A DNA stretch of 64,000 nt, taken from the NCBI RefSeq assembly GCF_040120695.1, contig NZ_JBEEAC010000022.1, positions 1 through 64,000 of the forward strand. The letters run 5' to 3'. Made by a program: the position numbers and the translations under genes. Under the pieces are notes generated by a model. It saw only the letters and a list, made by a program, of their open reading frames with translations. It searched no databases and was not told the origin of the DNA. The DNA comes from Plantactinospora sp040120695 (lineage in GTDB: Bacteria > Actinomycetota > Actinomycetes > Mycobacteriales > Micromonosporaceae). Positions 31,076 through 39,515 of the stretch are shown in pieces. Every line of letters starts with the position of its first letter. The first letter of the stretch is position 1.

Positions 31076-32212
31076 ATGGGGGAGCTACGCGGTACGCACG
31101 TGCCGGTGCTGCTTGAGCGGTGTCTCGAGCTGCTCGCCCCCGCCCTGGACCGGGCCGACGACCGGACGACGGTTTACGTCGACGCCACCCTCGGGCTGGC
31201 CGGGCACGCCGAGGCGGTGCTCGCCGCGCATCCGCGTACCGTCCTGATCGGACTCGACCGGGACACCGAGGCCCTGGCGCACGCCCGGGCCCGGCTCGAC
31301 CGGTACGCCGACCGGATCCACCTGGCGCACGCGGTCTACGACGAGCTGCCCGAGGTGCTGGAGCGGCTCGGACACGACCGGGTGGACGGCGTGCTGTTCG
31401 ACCTCGGCGTCTCCTCGCTGCAACTCGACGCGCCCGATCGCGGGTTCGCCTACGCGCAGGACGCGCCGCTGGACATGCGGATGGACCAGTCCGCCGGTAC
31501 GACCGCCGAGGAGGTCGTCAACGGCTACTCGCACGGCGAACTGGCCCGGGTGTTGCGGGTCTACGGCGAGGAGCGGTTCGCCGGCCGGATCGCCTCGGCG
31601 ATCGTCCGGGAGCGGGAGCGCCATCGGCTCACCTCGTCGGCCCGGTTGGCCGAACTGGTCAGGGAGTCCATCCCGGCACCTGCCCGACGAACAGGTGGAC
31701 ATCCGGCCAAGAGGACGTTTCAGGCTTTACGGATCGAGGTAAACCGGGAACTGGCGGCGCTGGAGACGGCGTTGCCGGCCGCCCTGGACGCACTGTCCGT
31801 GGGTGGTCGCGCGGTGGTGCTGTCCTACCACTCACTGGAGGACCGGATCACCAAGCAGGTGTTCGCGGGCCGTGCCCGGAGCACCGGGCCGGTCGACCTT
31901 CCGGTCGAGCTGCCCGGTACCGGGCCGATGCTGCGGCTGCTCAGCAGGGGAGCCGAGCTGCCGGGCGAGGCGGAAATCCAGGCGAACCCGCGGGCCGCGT
32001 CGGTGCGGCTGCGGGCGGCCGAACGGATCGAGCGGGACGGCGGTGCGAGCACGACGACGAGGCGGGCTGTCCGCGAACGGCCCGGGCGAGTCGTCGGGAC
32101 GACAGGTCCGGCCGGTGCGGGGGCACCGGGCGGGTCCGACGGAGCGCGACGGGACATGCCGCGGCCGGCATCCGACGGCGGCGGCACGACAGTACAGGGG
32201 GAGGGAAGATGA
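31076..32212 (+). CDS. rsmH: 16S rRNA (cytosine-1402-N4)-methyltransferase RsmH
   Basis: A 378-aa SAM methyltransferase acting on C1402 of 16S rRNA. Typical motifs are THVPVLLERCLELL, VDATLGLAGHAEAVL (motif I), FDLGVSSLQLDAPDRGFAY, and the C-terminal VLSYHSLEDRITKQVF. The last 60 residues are a disordered Arg/Gly/Thr-rich tail. ATG 31076 follows a run of five Gs by five bases; the frame is open upstream but unconserved. It overlaps ftsL by ATGA. The 200 bp between mraZ and rsmH shows no clear feature. Confidence 0.95.
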   Translation: MGELRGTHVPVLLERCLELLAPALDRADDRTTVYVDATLGLAGHAEAVLAAHPRTVLIGLDRDTEALAHARARLDRYADRIHLAHAVYDELPEVLERLGHDRVDGVLFDLGVSSLQLDAPDRGFAYAQDAPLDMRMDQSAGTTAEEVVNGYSHGELARVLRVYGEERFAGRIASAIVRERERHRLTSSARLAELVRESIPAPARRTGGHPAKRTFQALRIEVNRELAALETALPAALDALSVGGRAVVLSYHSLEDRITKQVFAGRARSTGPVDLPVELPGTGPMLRLLSRGAELPGEAEIQANPRAASVRLRAAERIERDGGASTTTRRAVRERPGRVVGTTGPAGAGAPGGSDGARRDMPRPASDGGGTTVQGEGR

Positions 32213-32874
32213 ACGTCAACAGGCGCGAGCGCCGGGAACAGCCCGACGCGACGCGCGACGCGCAGCAGCGCACACCGCGGTCGGGGGGCCGGACCACGGT
32301 GCAGCGGGCGGGCGGTGGCCGGTCGAACCCGGCGCCGGAGACCCGAGCGCGGGGGGCACGACGGTATCCGACCCAGGGCAGTGCCGCACTGCGTGAGCGG
32401 GACTGGGAGCAGCCGGCGGAATCCGCCCGGGGGCTGCGGGTCTGGGACAGCTCGGACGAGCTGCCGGAGAGCGCACCGGAGTCGGCGACGCCGGCCCGGC
32501 GCTCCCGGCTCCGGGTGGCGCCACCGCTGCCGGTGGCCCGACCCCGGGTCTCCTTCGTGGCGCTGATCCTGGTGCTGGTGGTCGGCGGGATGCTCGGCAT
32601 CCTGGTCGTCAACAGCAAGGTCAACGAGAACGCGTTCCGGCTGGAGCGGCTGCAGCAGCAGCAGTCCACGCTGGACCTTCAACAGCAGGAGCTGGAGCGG
32701 AAGATCGCCGACGCCGAGGTGCCGGGCAACCTGGCCGCCCGGGCCCGCCAACTGGGTTTGGTCGACTCCGGGCCACCGGCCTTCATCCGGCTGCCCGACG
32801 GTCGGGTGATCGGCGTACCGCGGCCCGCCGGCGGCGAGCCGGCGATCACCAGCCAGCAGGGCGCCGGGGGATGA
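32209..32874 (+). CDS. ftsL: Septum formation initiator-like protein FtsL
   Basis: A bitopic division protein (221 aa): about 110 disordered basic cytoplasmic residues, one membrane helix (114-134, VSFVALILVLVVGGMLGILVV), a leucine-zipper coiled coil (about 137-172, LERLQQQQSTLDLQQQELE) and a short extracytoplasmic tail. It is expected to join FtsQ and FtsB-like partners to activate FtsW/FtsI. Identification rests on topology and on its place between rsmH and ftsI. ATG overlaps the rsmH stop. Confidence 0.85.
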   Translation: MNVNRRERREQPDATRDAQQRTPRSGGRTTVQRAGGGRSNPAPETRARGARRYPTQGSAALRERDWEQPAESARGLRVWDSSDELPESAPESATPARRSRLRVAPPLPVARPRVSFVALILVLVVGGMLGILVVNSKVNENAFRLERLQQQQSTLDLQQQELERKIADAEVPGNLAARARQLGLVDSGPPAFIRLPDGRVIGVPRPAGGEPAITSQQGAGG

Positions 32875-32878
32875 CCCG

Positions 32879-35116
32879 GTGACGCCGCGGTCCGACGAGC
32901 CGCGCCGGGACGCTTCGGTGTCCCGGCGCGGCTCGTCGCGCGCCGATCGGGAAACCGACCGCGGCACCGGCTCCGGCGCTCGCTCCGGCTCCGGAATCGG
33001 CGGCATCTCCGACGCCCGGGCCTACACCCCGCGCGGCCGGACCGTGCGGGACAGCCCGGAACTCCGGCGCACCCCCGGCGTCGCGGGCGGCTCCACCGAG
33101 CAGGGTGGCCGATCCCGGCGTACCCCCAGGACCGGACGGTCGGCCGACCCGTTCCGGCCGGCGTTGCAGGTGCTCGACGGCGGCCGGTCCGGCGCGGCCC
33201 GGTCCGCCCGGCGCACCGTGCCGACCGCCGCCGGACGCACCATCACCCCGCGCCCCGTCCGCAGCGGCGCCGACGTCGCCAAGCCGGTCCGGCGGCGTCC
33301 GGCCGACCCGGCCGGCGGCCCGACCCGGACCACCGCCGCGGCGCCCGCCCGGCGCCCGGCCCGGCGACCCCGCCGGCCACCCCGGCTGGCCGACCCGCAC
33401 CGGCGGCTGCGGCTCGGCACACTGCTCGCGCTCGCCATGTTCACCACGATCGGCATCCGGCTGGTCGCGCTCCAGGTCGTCGACGCCCCGGAGTACGACG
33501 GCGGCGGTGTCGGCGACCGGCTGCGTACCGTCGTCCTGCCCGCCCCCCGCGGAACCATCTACGACCGCTTCGGGGCGGCGCTGGCGCACAGCGTCGAGGC
33601 CCGCTACGTCTACGCCGACCCGGAACTGATCGACGATCCGGCCGGGACCGCCACGGCCCTCTCGCCGCTGCTCGGCATCCCCGCCTCCAAGCTGACCGAG
33701 GAGATGCGGAAGCGGAAGCGGCCCGACGGGCGCCCGTCGAACTTCGAATACCTGGCCCGGGGCGTCGAGGTCGGCACCGCCGAGAAGATCATAAATCTCA
33801 ACCTGAAGGGCATCGGCACCGGGCGGGACGAGCGGCGCGAGGTCCCCGGTGGCGACCTGGCCGCCAACCTGCTCGGCTTCACCAGCCAGGACCGGGTCGG
33901 CCTGGAGGGGATCGAGGCCCGCTACGACGAGCTGCTGCGCGGGGTGAACGGCGAGCGGGAGTACGAGGTCGGCAAGGGGGAGCTGGCAGCCGAGATCCCC
34001 GGCGGCTACAGCCGGGTCATCCCGGCCCGGCCGGGCAGCTCGCTGCAACTCACCATCGACCGGGACCTGCAGTTCATGGTGCAGCGGATCCTCGCCAAGC
34101 GGATGCAGGAGGTCAACGGCACCACCGGGGCGGCCGTGGTGCTCGACGTACGCACCGGCGAGGTGCTGGCCCAGGCGAGCTATCCGACCTACGACGCGGC
34201 AGACTGGCGGAAGTACGACGCCAGCGACCGCAACGACGCCGCCACCAGCTTCGTGGTCGACCCCGGATCGGTGCACAAGGCCATCATCTTCGGCGCCGGG
34301 CTGGAGGAGGGGGTGATCACCCCGAACACCGCCTGGCCGACGCCGTACAGCATCCGCAAGGGCGACCAGACGTTCCGGGACACCCACAACGCGCAGGGCC
34401 GCCGGCTCAGCGTCGCCGGGATGCTCGGGTTCTCCTCCAACGTCGGCACCATCCGGATCGCCGACCGGCTCGGCGCGGAGAAGGTCTACGAGTACCAGCT
34501 CCGGTTCGGGCTGGGGCAGCCGACCGGCGAAGGGGTGCTGGGCGAGGCGTCCGGCCGGGTGCTCAAGCCGTCGGAGTACAGCGGCTCGACCTACGGGTCG
34601 GTGCCGATCGGGCACAGCGTCGACGTCACCCCGTTGCAGATGGCCGCCGCGTACGCCGCGATCGCCAACGACGGCACCTGGGTCCAGCCCCACCTGGTAC
34701 GCGAGATCATCGGCCCGAAGGGCAAGCGGAAGCCGGTACCCGACCCGAAGACCCGGCAGGTACTGCGGCCGGAGACCGCCGCCGCGCTGCGTACCCTGCT
34801 GGAGGCGCCGGTGACCATCGACGGCGGCACCGCCACCCAGGCGGCGATCGAGGGCTACCGGGTCGCCGGCAAGACCGGCACCGGATCCCGTGTGGTCAAC
34901 GGCGAGTACGCCCCCGGCGAGGTCGCCTCGTTCATCGGCATGGACCAGGCGGACGACCCGCGGTACGTCATCGCGGTCTTCGCGCACACCCCGTCCGGTG
35001 GTGGCGGCGACGTCTCCGCACCGGCCTTCAAGGAGATGATGGAGTACGTCCTCCGGCACTATCGGGTGCCCTCGACCGGCACCGCGCCGCCGAAGTTCGT
35101 CGTCTATCCGCGCTGA
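32879..35116 (+). CDS. ftsI: Septal peptidoglycan transpeptidase FtsI (class B PBP)
   Basis: A 745-aa penicillin-binding protein. An unusually long disordered Arg/Pro-rich cytoplasmic tail (about 175 residues) precedes the membrane helix (179-199) and the PBP dimerisation domain. The transpeptidase domain has SxxK as SVHK (S464 to K467), SxN as SSN near 519 and KTGT near 665. It cross-links septal glycan made by FtsW. GTG 32879 starts five bases after the ftsL stop, so the two are probably coupled. Confidence 0.94.
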   Translation: MTPRSDEPRRDASVSRRGSSRADRETDRGTGSGARSGSGIGGISDARAYTPRGRTVRDSPELRRTPGVAGGSTEQGGRSRRTPRTGRSADPFRPALQVLDGGRSGAARSARRTVPTAAGRTITPRPVRSGADVAKPVRRRPADPAGGPTRTTAAAPARRPARRPRRPPRLADPHRRLRLGTLLALAMFTTIGIRLVALQVVDAPEYDGGGVGDRLRTVVLPAPRGTIYDRFGAALAHSVEARYVYADPELIDDPAGTATALSPLLGIPASKLTEEMRKRKRPDGRPSNFEYLARGVEVGTAEKIINLNLKGIGTGRDERREVPGGDLAANLLGFTSQDRVGLEGIEARYDELLRGVNGEREYEVGKGELAAEIPGGYSRVIPARPGSSLQLTIDRDLQFMVQRILAKRMQEVNGTTGAAVVLDVRTGEVLAQASYPTYDAADWRKYDASDRNDAATSFVVDPGSVHKAIIFGAGLEEGVITPNTAWPTPYSIRKGDQTFRDTHNAQGRRLSVAGMLGFSSNVGTIRIADRLGAEKVYEYQLRFGLGQPTGEGVLGEASGRVLKPSEYSGSTYGSVPIGHSVDVTPLQMAAAYAAIANDGTWVQPHLVREIIGPKGKRKPVPDPKTRQVLRPETAAALRTLLEAPVTIDGGTATQAAIEGYRVAGKTGTGSRVVNGEYAPGEVASFIGMDQADDPRYVIAVFAHTPSGGGGDVSAPAFKEMMEYVLRHYRVPSTGTAPPKFVVYPR

Positions 35117-35193
35117 CCTGCCGGAACGGGACATCATCGGTGGGTGCGGGCAAACCACCGGGGCGGCTGTGCGGGGTGGACCCTCCGACGGGG

Positions 35194-35207
35194 TAGGGTC
35201 TGACGCC
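35194..35207 (+). promoter_or_regulatory. Possible internal promoter before murE
   Basis: TAGGGT at 35194-35199 lies eight bases before the preferred GTG start of murE, so a transcript from it would have almost no leader. No strong -35 is present. It lies in the 91-bp gap between ftsI and murE. Confidence 0.35.
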
Positions 35208-36740
35208 GTGCCCGGCAATCCCCGTCCCCGCGCCGTGACGCCGGTCCGGCTCACCGATCTCGCCGCGCGAGTCGGCGCCGAGCCGCCTCCGGACGCCGCC
35301 GACCTGGCCGTCACCGGGGTGACCCATGCCAGCGGCGAGGTGCACTCCGGCGACCTCTACGCGGCACTCCCGGGTGCCCGCCGGCACGGCGCCGAGTTCG
35401 TGGCACCGGCGGCGGCGACCGGCGCGGTGGCCGTCCTCACCGATCCGGCCGGTGCCCCGGCGGCGGCCGAGGCCGGGTTGCCCGCCCTGGTCGTGCCGGA
35501 TCCGCGCGCGGTGCTCGGCGAGCTTTCCAGCGCGGTATACGGCGATCCGACCGCCGGGCTGACCGTCGTCGGCATCACCGGCACCGCTGGCAAGACCAGC
35601 ACCAGCTACCTGATCGAGTCGGGGCTGCGGGCCGCCGGCGGTGTCACCGGCCTGATCGGCACCGTGGAGTGCCGGCTCGGCGACCTGGTGGTGGAAAGCG
35701 TCCGGACCACTCCGGAGGCCACCGACCTGCACGCGATGCTGGCGGCGGCCCGGGAACGCGGTGTCACGGCGGTGGCGATGGAGGTCTCCAGTCACGCCCT
35801 GGCGATGGGCCGGGTCGGCGGGGTCCGGTTCACCGTCGGCGGCTACACCAACTTCGGCCACGACCACCTGGACTTCCACGCCGATGTCGCCGACTACTTC
35901 GCGGCCAAGGCGCGGCTCTTCGACGGCCGGTGCGACGTCGAGGTGCTCAACCACGACGATCCGGCGCTCGAACCGCTGCGCCGGCCCGACACCGTCACCT
36001 ACTCGGCCGTCGGCGATCCGGCCGCGACCTGGCGGGCCGGCGGGATCCGGGAGTCCGGCTACACCCAGACCTTCACCGCGTACGGTCCGGACGGCCTGGC
36101 CGTCGAGGCGGGGGTGGCGCTGCCCGGCCGGCACAACGTGGCCAACGCGCTGCTGGCGATCGCCACGCTGGTCGGCGCCGGCGTCGATCCCGCGGTCGCG
36201 GCCCGGGGCGTGGCGGCCTGTCCCGGCGTTCCCGGCCGACTGGAACTGGTCGAGGCGCCCGGCCCGGTGCGCGGGGTGGTCGACTTCGCGCACACCCCGG
36301 ACGCGGTGGTGGCGGCGCTGCGGGCGCTGCGCGACCTGACCAGCGCCGGCAACCGGTTGATCTGCGTGCTCGGCTCCGGCGGCGACCGGGACCACGGCAA
36401 GCGCGCGCTGATGGGAGCCGCCGCGTCGGCCGGAGCCGACCTGGTGGTCGTCACCGACGACAACCCGCGCGGCGAGGACCCGGGAGTGATCCGGGCCGAG
36501 GTGCGGCGCGGTGCCGAGCAGGCCGGCGGGTCGGCGCTGGTGCGGGAGGTGGCCGGCCGCCGGGACGCGATCGAGGAGGCGGTCCGGCTCGCCGAGCCCG
36601 GTGACGTGGTCACGGTGCTCGGCAAGGGGCACGAGCGCGGCCAGGAGATCGCGGGCCGGACGTACCCGTTCGACGACCGGGTCGAGCTGGCCGCCGCGCT
36701 CGCCGCCCGGTTCGGCAACCTGGTGGAGGGCCGCCGATGA
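35208..36740 (+). CDS. murE: UDP-MurNAc-L-Ala-D-Glu:meso-diaminopimelate ligase MurE
   Basis: A 510-aa Mur ligase adding the third stem residue in the cytoplasm. The P-loop is GITGTAGKTSTSY (about residues 121-133) and the central domain carries YTNFGHDHLDFH. The signature DNPRGEDP near residue 418 is the form that binds meso-diaminopimelate rather than lysine, matching actinobacterial wall type. GTG 35208 gives MPGNPRPRAVTPVRLTDLAARVG; an earlier in-frame GTG at 35169 is disfavoured by the -10-like box between them. It overlaps murF by ATGA. Confidence 0.95.
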   Translation: MPGNPRPRAVTPVRLTDLAARVGAEPPPDAADLAVTGVTHASGEVHSGDLYAALPGARRHGAEFVAPAAATGAVAVLTDPAGAPAAAEAGLPALVVPDPRAVLGELSSAVYGDPTAGLTVVGITGTAGKTSTSYLIESGLRAAGGVTGLIGTVECRLGDLVVESVRTTPEATDLHAMLAAARERGVTAVAMEVSSHALAMGRVGGVRFTVGGYTNFGHDHLDFHADVADYFAAKARLFDGRCDVEVLNHDDPALEPLRRPDTVTYSAVGDPAATWRAGGIRESGYTQTFTAYGPDGLAVEAGVALPGRHNVANALLAIATLVGAGVDPAVAARGVAACPGVPGRLELVEAPGPVRGVVDFAHTPDAVVAALRALRDLTSAGNRLICVLGSGGDRDHGKRALMGAAASAGADLVVVTDDNPRGEDPGVIRAEVRRGAEQAGGSALVREVAGRRDAIEEAVRLAEPGDVVTVLGKGHERGQEIAGRTYPFDDRVELAAALAARFGNLVEGRR

Positions 36741-38143
36741 TCCCGTTGACCCTGTCCGAGGTGGCCGCCGCGGTCGACGGCCGGCTGGTCGCCGCCGACC
36801 CGACGCTGCGGGTCACCGGCCCGGTCGAGTTCGACTCCCGCAAGGTACGTCCCGGCGGGCTCTTCGTGGCCTTCCCGGGTGAGAAGGTGGACGGGCACGA
36901 CTTCGCGGCCTCGGCGGTGGCCACCGGTGGTGCGGCCGCGGTGCTCGGCTCCCGGGCGGTCGACGGGGTGCCGATGGTGCTGGTCCCGGACGCCCGGGCC
37001 GCGCTCGGCCGGCTGGCCCGGGCGGTGCTGGACCGGCTCCCCGAACTGACGGTGATCGGACTGACCGGGTCGTCCGGCAAGACCACCACCAAGGATCTGG
37101 TCGCCCAACTCACCACCCGGCTCGGCGCCACCGTCGCGCCGCCCGGCTCGTTCAACAACGAGCTGGGGCACCCGTACACGGCGTTGCAGGCCGACACCGA
37201 GACCCGGTTCCTGGTGCTGGAGAAGGGTGCCCGAGGGCTGGGACACGTCCGCTACCTGTGCGAGATCGCCCCGCCCCGGATCGCGGTCGTGCTCAACGTG
37301 GGCGTGTCGCACATCGGCGAGTTCGGCTCGCAGGAGGCGATCGCCCAGGCAAAGGGCGAACTGGTCGAAGGGCTGCCGGCCGACGGGCTCGCGGTGCTCA
37401 ACGCCGACGACGAGCGGGTTCGCGCGATGGCGACCCGCACCGCCGCCCGGGTCGTGCTGGTGGGCGAGGCCGCCGAGGCCGAGGTGCGGGCCGAACAGGT
37501 CGACCTGGACGATCGCGGGCGGGCGTCGTACACCCTGGTCACGCCGGAGGGGCGGGCGGCGGTCCGGCTCGGGATCAGCGGCCGGCACCAGGTCGGCAAC
37601 TCGCTCGCCGCGGCGGCGGTGGCCCGGGACCTCGGCATGCCGCTGGCCGAGTTGGCCGGTGCGCTCGGTCAGCTCGGCCTGCCCTCGACCCGCCGAATGG
37701 ACGTCTTCGACCGCACCGACGGGGTGACGGTGATCGACGACTCCTACAACGCCAACCCCGCCTCGACCTCGGCGGCGCTGCGGGCGTTGGCCGGGATGGG
37801 TGAGCGGCGGCGGACCTTCGCGGTGCTCGGCTACATGGCCGAGCTGGGCGATTTCGAACGGGACGGGCACGAGCAGGTCGGTCGGCTCGCGGCCGAGCTG
37901 GGCGTCGACCGGCTGATCGTGGTCGGCGATCCGGCCGCGCCGATCCACGACGGCGCGGTGGCGATGGCGAATTGGGGAGGAGAGTCGGTGCTGGTTACCG
38001 ATCAGGCGGCGGCGGTCGAGGCGCTGCGCCGCGAGTTGCGGCCGGGCGACGTCGTCCTGGTGAAGGGCTCGCGCTACCGCACCTGGGAGGTGGCCGACGC
38101 GCTGCGCGCCGAGGCCGTCCAGTCCGAGGGCGGTGCCCGGTGA
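36737..38143 (+). CDS. murF: UDP-MurNAc-tripeptide:D-Ala-D-Ala ligase MurF
   Basis: A 468-aa Mur ligase completing the UDP-MurNAc-pentapeptide. The P-loop is LTGSSGKTTTKD (about residues 109-120); other motifs are PPGSFNNELGHPYTAL, NVGVSHIGEFGSQEAIAQAKGEL and DDSYNANPASTSAALR. It starts in a four-base overlap with murE; mraY follows 40 bp after its stop. Confidence 0.95.
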   Translation: MIPLTLSEVAAAVDGRLVAADPTLRVTGPVEFDSRKVRPGGLFVAFPGEKVDGHDFAASAVATGGAAAVLGSRAVDGVPMVLVPDARAALGRLARAVLDRLPELTVIGLTGSSGKTTTKDLVAQLTTRLGATVAPPGSFNNELGHPYTALQADTETRFLVLEKGARGLGHVRYLCEIAPPRIAVVLNVGVSHIGEFGSQEAIAQAKGELVEGLPADGLAVLNADDERVRAMATRTAARVVLVGEAAEAEVRAEQVDLDDRGRASYTLVTPEGRAAVRLGISGRHQVGNSLAAAAVARDLGMPLAELAGALGQLGLPSTRRMDVFDRTDGVTVIDDSYNANPASTSAALRALAGMGERRRTFAVLGYMAELGDFERDGHEQVGRLAAELGVDRLIVVGDPAAPIHDGAVAMANWGGESVLVTDQAAAVEALRRELRPGDVVLVKGSRYRTWEVADALRAEAVQSEGGAR

Positions 38144-38183
38144 GCGCGGTGGGTCGGCGGGATTCGACGGAAGGCGTTCCGGC

Positions 38184-39314
38184 GTGAGGGCGGTCATCGT
38201 CGCCATCGGTGTGGCGTTCCTGATTTCGCTCTTCACCACGCCAATCGCCATCAAGGTCTTCACCCGGCTCAAGGCCGGCCAGCCGATCCGGGCCGAGGGC
38301 CCGGTGATGCACCAGGGTAAGAAGGGCACGCCGACGATGGGCGGCGTGGTCTTCATCGTCGCCACGGTGATCGCGTACGTCGCCGGACACGTGGCCCTGA
38401 CCACCCTGCCCGACGAGCAGATCGCCCAGGTGGAGCCGACCATCACCGCGCTGGTGCTGCTCGGGCTGATGGTCTTCTCCGGTGCGGTCGGCTTCATCGA
38501 CGACTTCCTCAAGGTGCGCAAGCGGAACAGCGCCGGACTGAACAAGCGGGGCAAGCTACTCGGCCAGATCCTGGTCGGCGCCGTCTTCGGGGTGATCGCG
38601 CTCTCCTTCCCGAGCACGATGACCGACGCGTCGGGCGTGGCTACCAACACCGAGACGGTCGGCAGCACCACGCTCTCCTTCATCCGGGACATCGACGCGC
38701 TGGAGGTCGGCAAGGTCGCCTCGGTGATCATCATCATCTTCGTGGTGATGGCCGCGACCAACGGTGTCAACCTGACCGACGGACTGGACGGGCTGGCCAC
38801 CGGCGCCTCGGTGATGGTGCTGGCCGCGTACGCGCTGATCGCCTTCTGGCAGTACCGGCACTGGTGTGCGGACTCGGACTACGTCCGGGGCGGCGCGTAC
38901 TGCTACACCGTCCGGGACCCGCTGGAGATCGCCCTGATCGCCGGGGCGGCGGCCGGGGCCTGCGTGGGCTTCCTCTGGTGGAACACCTCACCGGCCCGGA
39001 TCTTCATGGGCGACACCGGGGCACTCGGGCTGGGCGGTCTGATCGCCGGGATGGCGATGTCCACCCGGACGCTGCTGTTGCTGCCGATCCTCGGTGGTCT
39101 CTTCGTGATCATCACCATGTCGGTGGTCATCCAGATCATCTCGTTCCGGACCACCGGCAAGCGGGTGTTCCGGATGTCGCCACTGCAGCACCACTTCGAG
39201 CTGGCCGGCTGGAGCGAGGTCAACATCGTCGTACGGTTCTGGATCATCGCCGGGATCGGGGTGGCGATCGCCCTCGGCCTGTTCTACAGCGAGTTCCTCG
39301 CCGCCGTCACCTGA
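38184..39314 (+). CDS. mraY: Phospho-N-acetylmuramoyl-pentapeptide transferase MraY
   Basis: A 376-aa membrane enzyme with about ten helices that transfers phospho-MurNAc-pentapeptide to undecaprenyl phosphate, forming lipid I. Active-site loops are GKKGTPTMGGVVF, DDFLKVRKRNSAGLNKRGK, NLTDGLDGLATG and the C-terminal HHFELAGWSE. GTG 38184 (GGAAGG about nine bases upstream) fits the expected N-terminal helix; an earlier in-frame GTG at 38133 overlaps murF. Confidence 0.95.
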   Translation: MRAVIVAIGVAFLISLFTTPIAIKVFTRLKAGQPIRAEGPVMHQGKKGTPTMGGVVFIVATVIAYVAGHVALTTLPDEQIAQVEPTITALVLLGLMVFSGAVGFIDDFLKVRKRNSAGLNKRGKLLGQILVGAVFGVIALSFPSTMTDASGVATNTETVGSTTLSFIRDIDALEVGKVASVIIIIFVVMAATNGVNLTDGLDGLATGASVMVLAAYALIAFWQYRHWCADSDYVRGGAYCYTVRDPLEIALIAGAAAGACVGFLWWNTSPARIFMGDTGALGLGGLIAGMAMSTRTLLLLPILGGLFVIITMSVVIQIISFRTTGKRVFRMSPLQHHFELAGWSEVNIVVRFWIIAGIGVAIALGLFYSEFLAAVT

Positions 39315-39350
39315 CCCCTGGCCCCGGTCCCTGGCCCCTGCCCCCGGGGC

Positions 39351-39431
39351 ACGATCTACCGACGCCGCCCGGCGGTGACGATCTACCGACGCCGCCCGGC
39401 GGTGACGACCTACCGACGCCCCCCACGAGGC
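39351..39431 (+). repeat. 27-bp tandem repeat at the site where murD would be expected
   Basis: Two perfect 27-bp units (39351-39377 and 39378-39404) and a diverged third lie between mraY and the conserved part of ftsW. The unit is nine codons long. In the ftsW frame it would encode TIYRRRPAV-type nonapeptides if translation began at GTG 39375. Confidence 0.85.
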
Positions 39432-39515
39432 GGTGGCCGGGACACGCCGTACCGGTTCGACACGCCGGTCGGCCGCCTGCGCCAGGGCGGCCGAACCAGC
39501 GTCGATGATGGGCGG

